The notes under the pieces: model-generated
Databases searched by the model: none
What the model saw: only the letters and a program-made list of their open reading frames with translations
Told to the model about the DNA's origin: nothing
Shown: in pieces, positions 36,112 to 46,000 of the stretch
Layout: the number at the start of each line of letters is the position of its first letter
Numbering within the stretch: position 1 is the first letter of the stretch
Source of the DNA: Lentisphaera araneosa HTCC2155
Lineage (GTDB): Bacteria; Verrucomicrobiota; Lentisphaeria; Lentisphaerales; Lentisphaeraceae
NCBI RefSeq assembly: GCF_000170755.1
Contig: NZ_ABCK01000001.1
Span: 62,001-126,000 of the forward strand
Reading direction: 5' to 3'
Length of the DNA: 64,000 nt
Program-made: the position numbers and the translations under genes

Positions 36112-38913
36112 ATGTACAAGTTTTTAAGTGTTTTTTTACTGGCGTCTTCATTGAGCGCAGAACTTAGTTTTAATCGCGATGTAAGACCTATTTTATCCAA
36201 GTATTGTTTTCATTGTCATGGACCCGATGAAGAGAGTCGAGAGAAAAAGTTAAGGCTGGATATCACAGAAGGCGAAATGGGTGCCTACCGAACGCGACGT
36301 GGCAAGACGGCAATTAAGCCCGGCGATCCCATGGCCAGTCATGTTTATTTGCGCATGATCAGTGACGATGAAGATGATATCATGCCACCACCTGATATTA
36401 AAAAGGAAATGAAGGCGGAAGAAATTGCCATCATTAAGCAATGGATTGAAGATGGAGCCGAATATCAAGGGCATTGGGCTTTTCAAAAGCCTCAACAACA
36501 TTCCGCTCCCCAAGTGAAAAATGATAAATGGCCCGAAAATCAGATTGATAGCTTCGTTTTATCTGAATTAGAAAAGAAAGGTTTAAGTCCTGCAGCAAAG
36601 GCCGATAAAAGAACATTGATTCGTCGCCTCTACTTAGACTTGACCGGGATATCACCTTCTTTAACTGAAGTCGAGGAATTTTTGAATGATCAATCGGCCG
36701 ATGCCTACGAAAAATTGGTTGATCGGGTTTTAACTAAGGATACTCATGCAGAGAGGCTGGCTTTGGACTGGTTAGATACGGCGCGTTACGCCGACACCAA
36801 TGGTTATTCCATAGATGATCACCGCGATATGTGGGCTTGGCGCGATTGGGTCATTAAAGCCTTTATAGATAACAAGCCTTATGACGAATTTGTAACTGAG
36901 CAAGTCGCTGGGGATTTGTTGGTGAAGAAGCCTATTCAAGAAATGCCTAAGACCTCGTGGATATGGAAAAAGGAAGTTAAGCAAAACGAAAAAATCAATT
37001 TAAGAAAACGTTTCCATTTGGACAGCTTGCCCAAACAAGCCCACTTGAATGCAAGTTGTGATGACAAGTTTACTTTTATTCTTAATGGCAAAAAGCTGGG
37101 GGGCTCAGATTTATGGACTAAACCTATGTCTGTAGAGATCACTAAACAATTAAAAGTTGGTTGGAATGACATTTTAGTTAAGGCAGAAAACGTCGCATCT
37201 TTGGGAGGCTTTGTCGCCGTACTCAAACTCGACAATGATTATGTGGTTAGCGATAAATCATGGGATGTTCAATTTAACAATGGGAAATGGCTTAAAGCCA
37301 CGGAACACAAAGTTTATGGTTCAGCGCCATGGAATACAGTGCTAAAGCTACAGGAAAAACCTCAGTTGAATCAAGATGAAATTCAAAGAGTGGTCGCTAC
37401 AGGTTTTTTACGCAATGGCATGAATACCCACGAAGGTGGGACGCTTCCCCAAGAGTACATTACTTTTTATCACAACGATAAAGTGGACACTGTTTCTACA
37501 GCCTTTTTAGGTATGACAACTAAGTGTGCCCAATGCCATGATCACAAATTTGATCCTATTTCGCAAAAAGATTTCTACTCGATGTACGCCTTTTTTAACA
37601 ATTCATCAGAAAGCGGAATGGGCGCTGGACGCGGAGGGAATTCCAATCCCATCCTAAAAGTCAATTCCGCTTTAATGTCGAAAGATAAAATGCTTGCAGC
37701 CTACAATGAAAGAATAACTGAACTCAAAGAACTTCAGGTGGAGATAAAAAAACAGGAGCAGTATTTGGGATTTAAATCTATTAAAGGTGTGCAGAATATA
37801 GATAAGGAAATTCAAGTCCTAAATGCTCAGATCAAATCAGGAAAAACTTCTGTCATGATTATGGATTGGAAACCTAAGAAAACTCACATCCGTATTCGTG
37901 GGCAATATGATCAATTGGGTGAAGAAGTGCAGCCCGCTGCATTGGGACAAATCCTAGCCTTTGACGAACAATATCCGAAAAATCGCCTTGGTTTAGCGCA
38001 GTGGATTCTTGCGGAAGATAATCCTTTAACGGCACGCGTAGCGGTTAATCGTTATTGGCAGATGATTTTTGGCACGGGTCTCGTGAAAACCAGCGAGGAC
38101 TTTGGTTCTCAAGGTGAGTATCCATCCCACTTAGAATTGCTTGACGTCTTAGCTCTTGATTTCCGTAAAAATGATTGGGATATACGTCGTTTAATAAAAA
38201 AAATAGTGATGTCAGCAACTTATCAGCAAAGCTCAAGATATAATGCGATGGCCGCAAAAGTTGATCCCTACAATCGTCTCCATCACAGAGCGCCAAGTTT
38301 CCGACTGTCAGCTGAACTGGTGAGAGATAATGCTTTAGAGATTTCGGGTTTGTTGAATCATAAAGTAGGTGGGCCAAGTGTTCACCCTGTGCAACCTTTG
38401 GGGCTTTGGGCTCAGATAAGTCATTTCGGTCATGGTGGTGGCGGAGGTTTTAGTTCTCAAGCTTACTATGAAGGCAAGGCCTTGCGGCGAAGCATGTATA
38501 CAGCAATTAAACGAACCGCGGGTCATCCAGCCATGGCAGCGTTTGATGCTCCCAATAGAGAAGTTTGTACAGTGCGACGTCAGCAAACGAATACGCCGCT
38601 GCAATCCTTAGTGATGCTGAATGACCCACAGTTCATGCAAGCAGCAACTTTTCTTGCCAAGCGCATGAAAGCAAAATCTGAGCAAGTTGAAGAACAATTG
38701 ACTTACGGTTTTGAGTTAGCTACAGGACGCTTAGCCAATCGTGCTGAAATTAATTTGATAAAACAAAACTATGAAAAGCAATTGAAGTTTTATACGGAAA
38801 ATAAAGAGCACTTAGAAAAGATGATAGAAGCTGGCAATGATGCTGACCTTGGGGCCTTAATTGTAAGTGCTTCCATGATGATTAACCTTAGTGAAAGCAT
38901 GACGCGCAATTAA
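36112..38913 (+). CDS. PSCyt1-DUF1549-DUF1553 cytochrome with inserted beta-sandwich domain (third copy)
   Basis: 933 residues, about 140 longer than the copy at 31334. Signal peptide to about 16, PSCyt1 with CFHCH (32-36), and DUF1549 beginning about 150. DUF1549 is split at about residue 279 by an insertion running to about 420 (TSWIWKKEVKQNEKINL to YGSAPWNTVLKLQEKP), after which it resumes (ATGFLRNGMNTHEGGT) and contains CAQCHDHKFDP. DUF1553 fills the last 300 residues. The insertion resembles the N-terminal domain of the heme protein at 57482 and looks like a galactose-binding-type jelly roll, so this copy may bind a glycan. DUF1501 follows after 11 bp. The AraC-type operator lies upstream. 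Confidence 0.92.
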   Translation: MYKFLSVFLLASSLSAELSFNRDVRPILSKYCFHCHGPDEESREKKLRLDITEGEMGAYRTRRGKTAIKPGDPMASHVYLRMISDDEDDIMPPPDIKKEMKAEEIAIIKQWIEDGAEYQGHWAFQKPQQHSAPQVKNDKWPENQIDSFVLSELEKKGLSPAAKADKRTLIRRLYLDLTGISPSLTEVEEFLNDQSADAYEKLVDRVLTKDTHAERLALDWLDTARYADTNGYSIDDHRDMWAWRDWVIKAFIDNKPYDEFVTEQVAGDLLVKKPIQEMPKTSWIWKKEVKQNEKINLRKRFHLDSLPKQAHLNASCDDKFTFILNGKKLGGSDLWTKPMSVEITKQLKVGWNDILVKAENVASLGGFVAVLKLDNDYVVSDKSWDVQFNNGKWLKATEHKVYGSAPWNTVLKLQEKPQLNQDEIQRVVATGFLRNGMNTHEGGTLPQEYITFYHNDKVDTVSTAFLGMTTKCAQCHDHKFDPISQKDFYSMYAFFNNSSESGMGAGRGGNSNPILKVNSALMSKDKMLAAYNERITELKELQVEIKKQEQYLGFKSIKGVQNIDKEIQVLNAQIKSGKTSVMIMDWKPKKTHIRIRGQYDQLGEEVQPAALGQILAFDEQYPKNRLGLAQWILAEDNPLTARVAVNRYWQMIFGTGLVKTSEDFGSQGEYPSHLELLDVLALDFRKNDWDIRRLIKKIVMSATYQQSSRYNAMAAKVDPYNRLHHRAPSFRLSAELVRDNALEISGLLNHKVGGPSVHPVQPLGLWAQISHFGHGGGGGFSSQAYYEGKALRRSMYTAIKRTAGHPAMAAFDAPNREVCTVRRQQTNTPLQSLVMLNDPQFMQAATFLAKRMKAKSEQVEEQLTYGFELATGRLANRAEINLIKQNYEKQLKFYTENKEHLEKMIEAGNDADLGALIVSASMMINLSESMTRN

Positions 38914-38924
38914 GAGGATAAGAT

Positions 38925-40322
38925 ATGAAACTTAATAGAAGAAACTTTATGAAATCTGGAGCTTTATCACTTGGTGGTTTAGCAGCTAGTCAGCCTTCCT
39001 TTGCGGGAAACGCAAAGCATAAACTCCCTCATTTTGCGCCCAAGGCAAAATCAATCATCTACCTCTGTCAATCGGGTGGGCCTTCCCATATTGATTTGTT
39101 TGATTATCACCCCGAAATGAAAAAGCTTCACGGCACAGAATTACCAGACTCAGTTCGCCAAGGGCAACGAGTAACGGGCATGACTGCAGGGCAAAAATCA
39201 TTTCCTGTTTGTGCGCCCATCAAAGAGTTTAAGCAACGTGGTCAATGTGGAACTTGGGTGAGTGAATTACTTCCTTACACAGCCAATATTGTTGATGATA
39301 TCACTGTGATTAAATCTATGCATACCGAGGCGATTAATCACGATCCTGGTATTACTTTCCTCAATACGGGATCACAAATCCCAGGTCGACCTAGTCTCGG
39401 GGCATGGATGAGTTATGGTTTAGGAAATTTAAATAAAAATATGCCAGCCTATAATATTCTTTTATCTCAGGGGAATGGCAAGAAACCTGGTCAACCAATT
39501 TTCTCCCGCCTTTGGGGCAGTGGATTTTTACCCTCAGTTCATCAGGGTGTTCAGTTGCGCAGTACAGGTGATCCCATTTTATATCTACAAAACCCCAAGG
39601 GCATCACACGTTCGAGTCGTCGTTCCATGTTGAACTCATTAAAGACTCTCAACGAAATGTATTATAAAAACTCTCAAGATCCAGAAGTCATCACTCGCAC
39701 TGAGCAGTATGAGATGGCCTATCGCATGCAAGAATCGGCACCGGAGATTGCCGATATCTCTAAAGAACCTGAATCAACTTTTCAACTCTATGGAGAAGAA
39801 GCACGCAAGCCGGGGACATATGCCTACAACTGCCTCATGGCTCGTCGCATGATTGAACGTGGGATTCGCATGGTGCAGCTCTTTCATCGCGGTTGGGATC
39901 AACATGGGAGTTTACAAAAAGACTTACCTGCACAATGTCTCGACACCGATCAAGCATCTGCGGCCTTAGTGACGGATCTCAAACAACGTGGTTTATTAGA
40001 CGAAACCATGGTTGTCTGGGGTGGCGAATTTGGCCGCAGCGTTTATTCCCAAGGTAAACTTGGTAACGGTCGTGATCACCATGGTAAATGCTTCTCCATG
40101 TGGGCAGCTGGTGGTGGTTTTAAAGCAGGTCAATCTTATGGTCAGACAGATGAGTACGCCTATAATATTGTGGAGAGTCCCGTGAGTGTTCACGATCTCA
40201 ACGCGACGATTCTTCATAACCTAGGGATTGACCACGAACGCTTCACTTTTCCCTTCCAAGGCTTAGATAATAAACTGACTGGCGTTGACCATGCTTCTGT
40301 AATAGCTGATCTCTTAAGTTAA
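38925..40322 (+). CDS. DUF1501 protein with Tat-type signal (third copy)
   Basis: 465 residues; GAGGA precedes the [23 protein letters not shown] is a twin-arginine signal. DUF1501 blocks include [36 protein letters not shown], a [15 protein letters not shown] block, [16 protein letters not shown] and [17 protein letters not shown]. It is closest to the first copy (29647) in several blocks ([22 protein letters not shown]). It is paired with the insertion-bearing cytochrome upstream and presumably exported folded by Tat. Catalytic function is unknown. Confidence 0.92.
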   Translation: MKLNRRNFMKSGALSLGGLAASQPSFAGNAKHKLPHFAPKAKSIIYLCQSGGPSHIDLFDYHPEMKKLHGTELPDSVRQGQRVTGMTAGQKSFPVCAPIKEFKQRGQCGTWVSELLPYTANIVDDITVIKSMHTEAINHDPGITFLNTGSQIPGRPSLGAWMSYGLGNLNKNMPAYNILLSQGNGKKPGQPIFSRLWGSGFLPSVHQGVQLRSTGDPILYLQNPKGITRSSRRSMLNSLKTLNEMYYKNSQDPEVITRTEQYEMAYRMQESAPEIADISKEPESTFQLYGEEARKPGTYAYNCLMARRMIERGIRMVQLFHRGWDQHGSLQKDLPAQCLDTDQASAALVTDLKQRGLLDETMVVWGGEFGRSVYSQGKLGNGRDHHGKCFSMWAAGGGFKAGQSYGQTDEYAYNIVESPVSVHDLNATILHNLGIDHERFTFPFQGLDNKLTGVDHASVIADLLS

Positions 40323-40429
40323 GATTCAATGACCATTATTGATTAGGCTTATGGCTTTGATTGATTTTTTTATATCTACAAAGGATATTAGGAGCTTATA
40401 ATAAGTTTCATGATTAATCACAATGAGGG

Positions 40430-40540
40430 GCATGATGCTTCGCATACGAGAAGGACGCTGTCCCTCTCGAGCTCTCCCAGTAAGGATTTGCCAATCCTTA
40501 ACCAGGCAATTAGGGGCTTTTCCTCTCTTTATGGATAATC
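40430..40540 (+). other. Structured intergenic element (two strong hairpins)
   Basis: GAGAAGGAC at 40448-40456 pairs with GTCCCTCTC at 40460-40468 with one mismatch. TAAGGATT at 40481-40488 pairs perfectly with AATCCTTA at 40493-40500. The GC content is higher than the flanks. A short frame is open through it, but there is no ribosome site. It looks like a dispersed repeat or a small structured RNA ahead of the giant membrane-protein gene. Confidence 0.4.
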
Positions 40541-40577
40541 GTAATAAGTTTTATTAATTTATTGGTGAGGGATATTT

Positions 40578-43049
40578 TTGGGAGAGCAAAAATCAGATAA
40601 AGAAGTATTAGATAGCCTCGTCTATCTTTTGACGACAGGTAAGGTTTCAAAAGAAAAACTTATTCCCGCCTTTAAGAGCTTGAGTGAGGAAGTTTTAGAT
40701 CTCGAGGATGTCTTAGCAACACTCAAGGAAACTCCGGGTAGTGCCTTTCAAGAAATTTGTCAGCAACTAGAAGATAATCGTTTAGAAGACGCCAAGAAAT
40801 TCTATGAACTCAATCAAATCTCCTCGGTAGATAAAGCTTATTTTGCCAAGCAATTTAAAGGCTTGCCACTAGAGATCGCCAAAAATAATCAAGAGCATGG
40901 CATTTATAGTGAATTAGATGATGCCTGTGTCTTACTCAAAGATTATTTTTCACTTTTAAAGAAGCAGCATGAAGTCCCCATTCTTTTTGCTCATGTCGAG
41001 AACAAGAGCTTAAATAGAATTAATTTTTTTACTGAGAATAAACATTTTTTATCTGCTCTCAATATTGAAAATTTGGTGGCTTATTCTTGGCATCAAGCAA
41101 GTGACGACTTGCGAGTCGAACTGCGTCAACTGAAACAAGAGAGCCAAGAATCTTACGTCAAGTCTTTCGACGATGCTTTATCTGCTCTCAATGCTAAAGA
41201 AGATACATTTACCTGTTCTAGCCCTAAAGTTTTTTTAGATGCTTTAACTGTTTACCTAGGTGAGGGTGGCGAACTTTTTGATGGTTTACTTGATATTATT
41301 TTTCAATGGCCGAGTTCAGATGTTTTAAGCGTATTAAAAGTTCTGTGGCAAAAAGCTGAAGACAAATCAAAATTCTCACTGCTATTAACGATGAAGTTTG
41401 GTGATCTCGCTTCCTACAGGCTCAAGGACTGGGCGGTCTTGTCGGATAAATTCGAAGGTGAGTACCTAAGTTTTGTCGAACGCGTCAACTACCTGAGTAA
41501 AAAACACCCCATACGCTTGCTCTATATGTGGTGTATGGATCATGGTGAAGCCGACGATAAACTACTTGATCTACTGAAAGAATCTTGCTTAGAGGAAGCC
41601 GAGAAAAACAATTTCCAAGAACTCATCGAGCGTTATAGAGCCGAGTTACTTATTCCGCAAAAAGAGCAAAATAGTCTTTTAGGGATTGAGGGTGAAGTCT
41701 CCATTGAAGAAGAACAATCTATAGAAAGTGAAGCTGCTGGAAAGATTGCGGAAGTCGCAAAATCAAATGAGGCAGGGCAGCCAGCTGAGAAAGTTAGTAA
41801 AGATAAAATCATTTTAAAGGATTACTTAGCTCAAAGAGATGAAAAAGCAGGAATCGCTCAGCCAAGTAATGAAGAGCGAGAAAAGCTGAGTCATGAAAAG
41901 GCCCAAGTCACTTCAAAAAGAGAAGTTTTTGAAAAAGATCCCCTTAAAGCAGCCCCTAAAGAAGTAGAGAAGAAAAGTTCTGTTTGGCAGGAGCACATGA
42001 AGCCCTTCATCAATGAGAACTGGTTTATGATAGCGGGGTTAATGCTATTCATTGCGGGGAGTTTGATTCTCTCTTATTTCACATGGGATAAGCATTGGTT
42101 GTTTCGCTACAGTTTGATGCCGAGTTTATTGGCTTCCTTTACAATAGGCTTAGCGTATTTAGGAAAGTGGATCGAGAGTAAGGGAAAGGAGTTCACTAGT
42201 TCGGCGACGATTTTAAGGGGAGCCGCCATACAGTTACTCCCGATTAATTTCATGGCGGTAGCGCTGATGTCTGCCGATACGGCAGTGAGCTATAAACATT
42301 TCCTAATTCCCGTGATGGCCGCGCTCTATTTAAGTTTAACCTGGTTGGGCCTAAAACGTTGGTGTATGGCTGTTTCTCCGCAACTCAATCCCTTACTGCC
42401 ACGCACACTCTTGGTGATCAATAGCTTGGTCATGTTGGCACCCATCACTCAAATCATTGGTTTAGAGTCAAAGCATACTTTATTAATGATTTTGGGCACT
42501 GGTTTTTATCTGGGTTTCGCCTTGTTGAGTTACTCATTTCATTCTTTTTCTTTGCGAGTTCAGCAAATGAAAAGCCAAGTGGATCGCCGAGTTATTTGGT
42601 TCTTCACTTTAATGATTGCGGCGAGTTTTGTGCAAGTTTTTCTATGGGTCCACAGCCATCTGCGTAGTATTTCAGAGTTTTACACTTATCCAGAGATTTA
42701 TACTTATGCACCGCTCTTAGTAGTTGCGGGGGGCTTGATCTTGATGCTGGAGCGTCGTAGTGGAGAACTGATTACTCGCCTTAAATCTGAACAAGAAGAT
42801 GAGTCCTTTGTGGGTTATGCTTTGATTGTGGTGGCTTTGGTGATGAGTTTTCCCAATAGTACGTCTCGCATTATTTGTTTATTTATCGCTTCTTATGTGT
42901 GGTTTTTGCAGTCGCTACACCGTCAGAGGCACGTTCATTATTACATCACCATAAGTTTATTGAGTATAGCCTTTTTTTCCATTGGCGGACTCGAGGGTTT
43001 CAACCAAGTTTATCTGCCAAGTCTCGGGGTCTTAACGTCTTATTCTTGA
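40578..43049 (+). CDS. Giant polytopic membrane protein, N-terminal part (frameshifted; DUF2339-like)
   Basis: A TTG start at 40578 is chosen because GAGGG lies about six bases upstream and the frame has no better start. Residues 1-470 are soluble, charged and helical, with an acidic/Lys-rich linker at about 375-470. From about residue 475 (WFMIAGLMLFIAGSLILSY) there are serial membrane helices at intervals of about 25-30 residues, the plan of DUF2339-type membrane proteins (family call tentative). The frame stops at 43049 inside a membrane segment, and the same protein continues in the -1 frame (next entry). The full product would be about 2380 residues. No enzyme motif was seen; a transport or envelope role is a guess. 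Confidence 0.75.
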   Translation: MGEQKSDKEVLDSLVYLLTTGKVSKEKLIPAFKSLSEEVLDLEDVLATLKETPGSAFQEICQQLEDNRLEDAKKFYELNQISSVDKAYFAKQFKGLPLEIAKNNQEHGIYSELDDACVLLKDYFSLLKKQHEVPILFAHVENKSLNRINFFTENKHFLSALNIENLVAYSWHQASDDLRVELRQLKQESQESYVKSFDDALSALNAKEDTFTCSSPKVFLDALTVYLGEGGELFDGLLDIIFQWPSSDVLSVLKVLWQKAEDKSKFSLLLTMKFGDLASYRLKDWAVLSDKFEGEYLSFVERVNYLSKKHPIRLLYMWCMDHGEADDKLLDLLKESCLEEAEKNNFQELIERYRAELLIPQKEQNSLLGIEGEVSIEEEQSIESEAAGKIAEVAKSNEAGQPAEKVSKDKIILKDYLAQRDEKAGIAQPSNEEREKLSHEKAQVTSKREVFEKDPLKAAPKEVEKKSSVWQEHMKPFINENWFMIAGLMLFIAGSLILSYFTWDKHWLFRYSLMPSLLASFTIGLAYLGKWIESKGKEFTSSATILRGAAIQLLPINFMAVALMSADTAVSYKHFLIPVMAALYLSLTWLGLKRWCMAVSPQLNPLLPRTLLVINSLVMLAPITQIIGLESKHTLLMILGTGFYLGFALLSYSFHSFSLRVQQMKSQVDRRVIWFFTLMIAASFVQVFLWVHSHLRSISEFYTYPEIYTYAPLLVVAGGLILMLERRSGELITRLKSEQEDESFVGYALIVVALVMSFPNSTSRIICLFIASYVWFLQSLHRQRHVHYYITISLLSIAFFSIGGLEGFNQVYLPSLGVLTSYS

Positions 43050-46000
43050 GCTTCATTACTTTTCACTTCCGCAAGATCAAGCTCTATGCTTATGCTCGCG
43101 CATGTACGAGCACTCAGGTGGTGGTCTTGTTAGCCATTGTGGTCTTAGCTATGCTCAAACAATTGCATTTCCAAAACTCACTGGTCTTAACTTCGCTCTA
43201 TCTGATATTTGCCGCCTGTATGTTCATGTTCCGTGCTTACCGAGATGAAGAACTCAAGTGGATTCACATAGGAATGTTTATTTTTGCCCTTTGTCTTCCC
43301 TACATGGGCTGTGTCGATTTAAAAAATGGGACACTCGAGGGCAATACCTTAGTCTTTGGCTTGGCCACTTTGTCGATATTGTGGTTATTGGCGGTGCGTT
43401 TTGTTCCTTTCCATCTACTCAAAGAAGCGCGATCGACTGTGTTATGGTTTTATGGAACTTTAGCCCTTGTGGTTATGTTTATACGCCTCTTTTTTGAGCG
43501 TCATGTTCCCGTTGATCCAGAGTGGTACAAAGGCTTTATGGATTATACGGGGCCCTTATTAATGACTGCGGTCTTGGTGGTGGCGAGTTATTATTCTCGT
43601 TCAATTATTCCTTCGCTCATGGCGTCGCTTATTGCAGTGATTTTATTCCCAGAATTAAAAGCCAATTTTCGAGCGACTTTTGATAGCTTAGGTTTTGGTT
43701 CCGGGCTAGGTAGTGCCTGTTCAGCTTTGGGAATGATCGGCATTAGTTTCGTGCTTAGAAAACAAGAGAAGCTAAAGAGTTTAAGTGAGGGGGATAAATT
43801 TATGATGAGCTCATATTTTCCCCTGCGTCGCTATGATTACACACTTTTTACTTTGCCCTTAATTGCTTCGGCAGCATTTTTATTGATTAAAACGGCGAGT
43901 TTTAACCTTATCCGCCAAGAAATGAGTACGGGTGGAGTGCAAATGAAAGGAGCCATTGCGCTCCTTGTCTGTTCTCTTAGTGCCTTTAGTTTGTATTTAT
44001 ATCTGAGAGAGAAAAAACTGACTTGGCTCTTTCATCTAGGGTGGATTTATTTGGGCTTAGGTCTGTGTTTTGTCTTTGATTTATCTAGAGACGTTTTTCA
44101 TTGGACTGAACCCGCTTTATATACCTTGCTCATTCTTCAGGCTTATTATTTGATTGCTTATGGTTTGAGTCTTAGATATCCCTATTTAAACAAGCTTTTT
44201 GTCGAGAAATTTCAGCTGACTTTGTCTGGCTTGAGCCATGTGAGCTCCGCCTTATTGATTATTAATTATTTGGGCTTTGGTGAGTTAAGATTATCGAATT
44301 ACCTCTTAGTCTTTACGGCGGGGCAATTTTTATGGCATTTAAAAGCGCAAGGCAAAACCCATTATGGCTTCAATCTGTATTTACTGACTTGGGCTTATGC
44401 ATCTTCTTTTGGAAATGGCTCTTATGAGGCATATTTCATTCCAGGACTCTACTTGAGTTTAGCCAGTTTAGGCGTTCATCTAATCGTCAGTCGTTTAGAT
44501 GGTTTTTATGAAGAGTGTCGAGCCTTTTTCAAATCCTTTTTAACCATGGCCAGCCTTTCTAGTTTAGTGTTTTTTACTGCATCCTTGCCGTATGTGGCAC
44601 AAGGTACATCGCTTGATTCTATCTTCGTGATTTTGACGAGTCTTTTGCTCTTTTTAGCTTATGTGGAAAACCAATCAAAAATCCTTCTTACTTTTTCTGG
44701 GGTCAGTTTCTACTCCTACCTCAATTTCGATCAAATTGAGCTGATCTTAGAACCCCTGCGCTTGTCCTTTGGAGCCTTGTTCTTTGCTTTGATCGCCTAT
44801 GCTTTCATCCAATTAGAGAAGAAACATAAAACGTTCTTACAAACCGATAAAGCTTTAGATTTCTTCAAAAGTACATCTGAAAGCTATCCATATTTGGCCG
44901 CTATCCTCGTCACAAAACTTTCCATTTTCCTTCATCTTATTTACTGGCGTAATGAAAGTGAACAACTTGTCGCGACTTATGTGAGTACAGCCACGCTCTG
45001 TTTCATTGCCTGGGCATGGAGAAAGTGGGAAGTGAGTCTCTTGGCAATTATCAGCTTGTGTTTAGCCAACATCCATTTAGTTCGTTGTTTCGGAAAAAAC
45101 TATTTAAGTGACCGAGGCTTATCCGAAATCCATTTACTCTGTTTGGGGATAGGTTTGACTCTCTTGATCACAAGCTTAGTTCGAAAGTATTCACCAAATT
45201 CTGTGCTTAAATCCTTACTAGCGCATAGTGGCTTAGTGCTCTCGCTCTTAGTTCTTGTTTTTCTTGTGGGGAATTATATGAGTCACCCGAACCTCAATAC
45301 GGTGAGCCCCTTCCGCTTTTTTGTCTCGGGTGCGATGGCATTTTTAGCGGCGCTATACTTTCGAAGTGCTGCGAGGAAGCCTCAGGACGGAGAAGAAAAG
45401 TACGTCGATATTTTTGAAGGTGTTTATCACTTTGGTCTGAGTATGAGTTTTTGGTGCCTGACTCTGATGATTCCCTTTATGCGCAGTCCGCAAACTGCGA
45501 TTCTCGCATTTGGTTTACCCGCGATTTATTTCTATTACATGACCGAGTGGTATAACTCACAAGGAAAAGCCCATCACGTCTACCGCAATTCCTCATCATT
45601 ACTGATACTTGTGCTCTTGATTCTCTACGTCTTTAAAGGCTTTGTACACATGACTTTTTATCCTGAAGTTCAGATGGATAATACTTATTACCATAGCAAT
45701 GCCCCGACATTAATTGTTTATGGCTTACTCCTCTTTAGATTGCATGCCTTAGGCGGACGAATTCACTTGCCACTTTACGGTGGTTTAGCTTTGCTCTTAG
45801 GCGTCTTTTTTACTTTGTCAGCGGCGCCATCCTTTAGTCCATTTGAGAATCCGATTAAAGCGTCATTTTTAGCTGTGTTTAATGCTCATGCATGGGTCTT
45901 GCTCAATTATGAAAAGTCTCCGCTTCGCAGTTACTTTATGCGTTTTTCTAATTTAAGTGAAGATGATTGGCAAAGCTTGCGAAAAACTTGGGGTGCTTGG

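Noticed and set aside
42971-42977. Run of seven T as a programmed frameshift site in the giant membrane protein
   Set aside because: In the zero frame it does not form an X-XXY-YYZ heptamer, there is no obvious downstream structure, and the two frames join more naturally about 65 bases later; a plain indel or sequence error is simpler.
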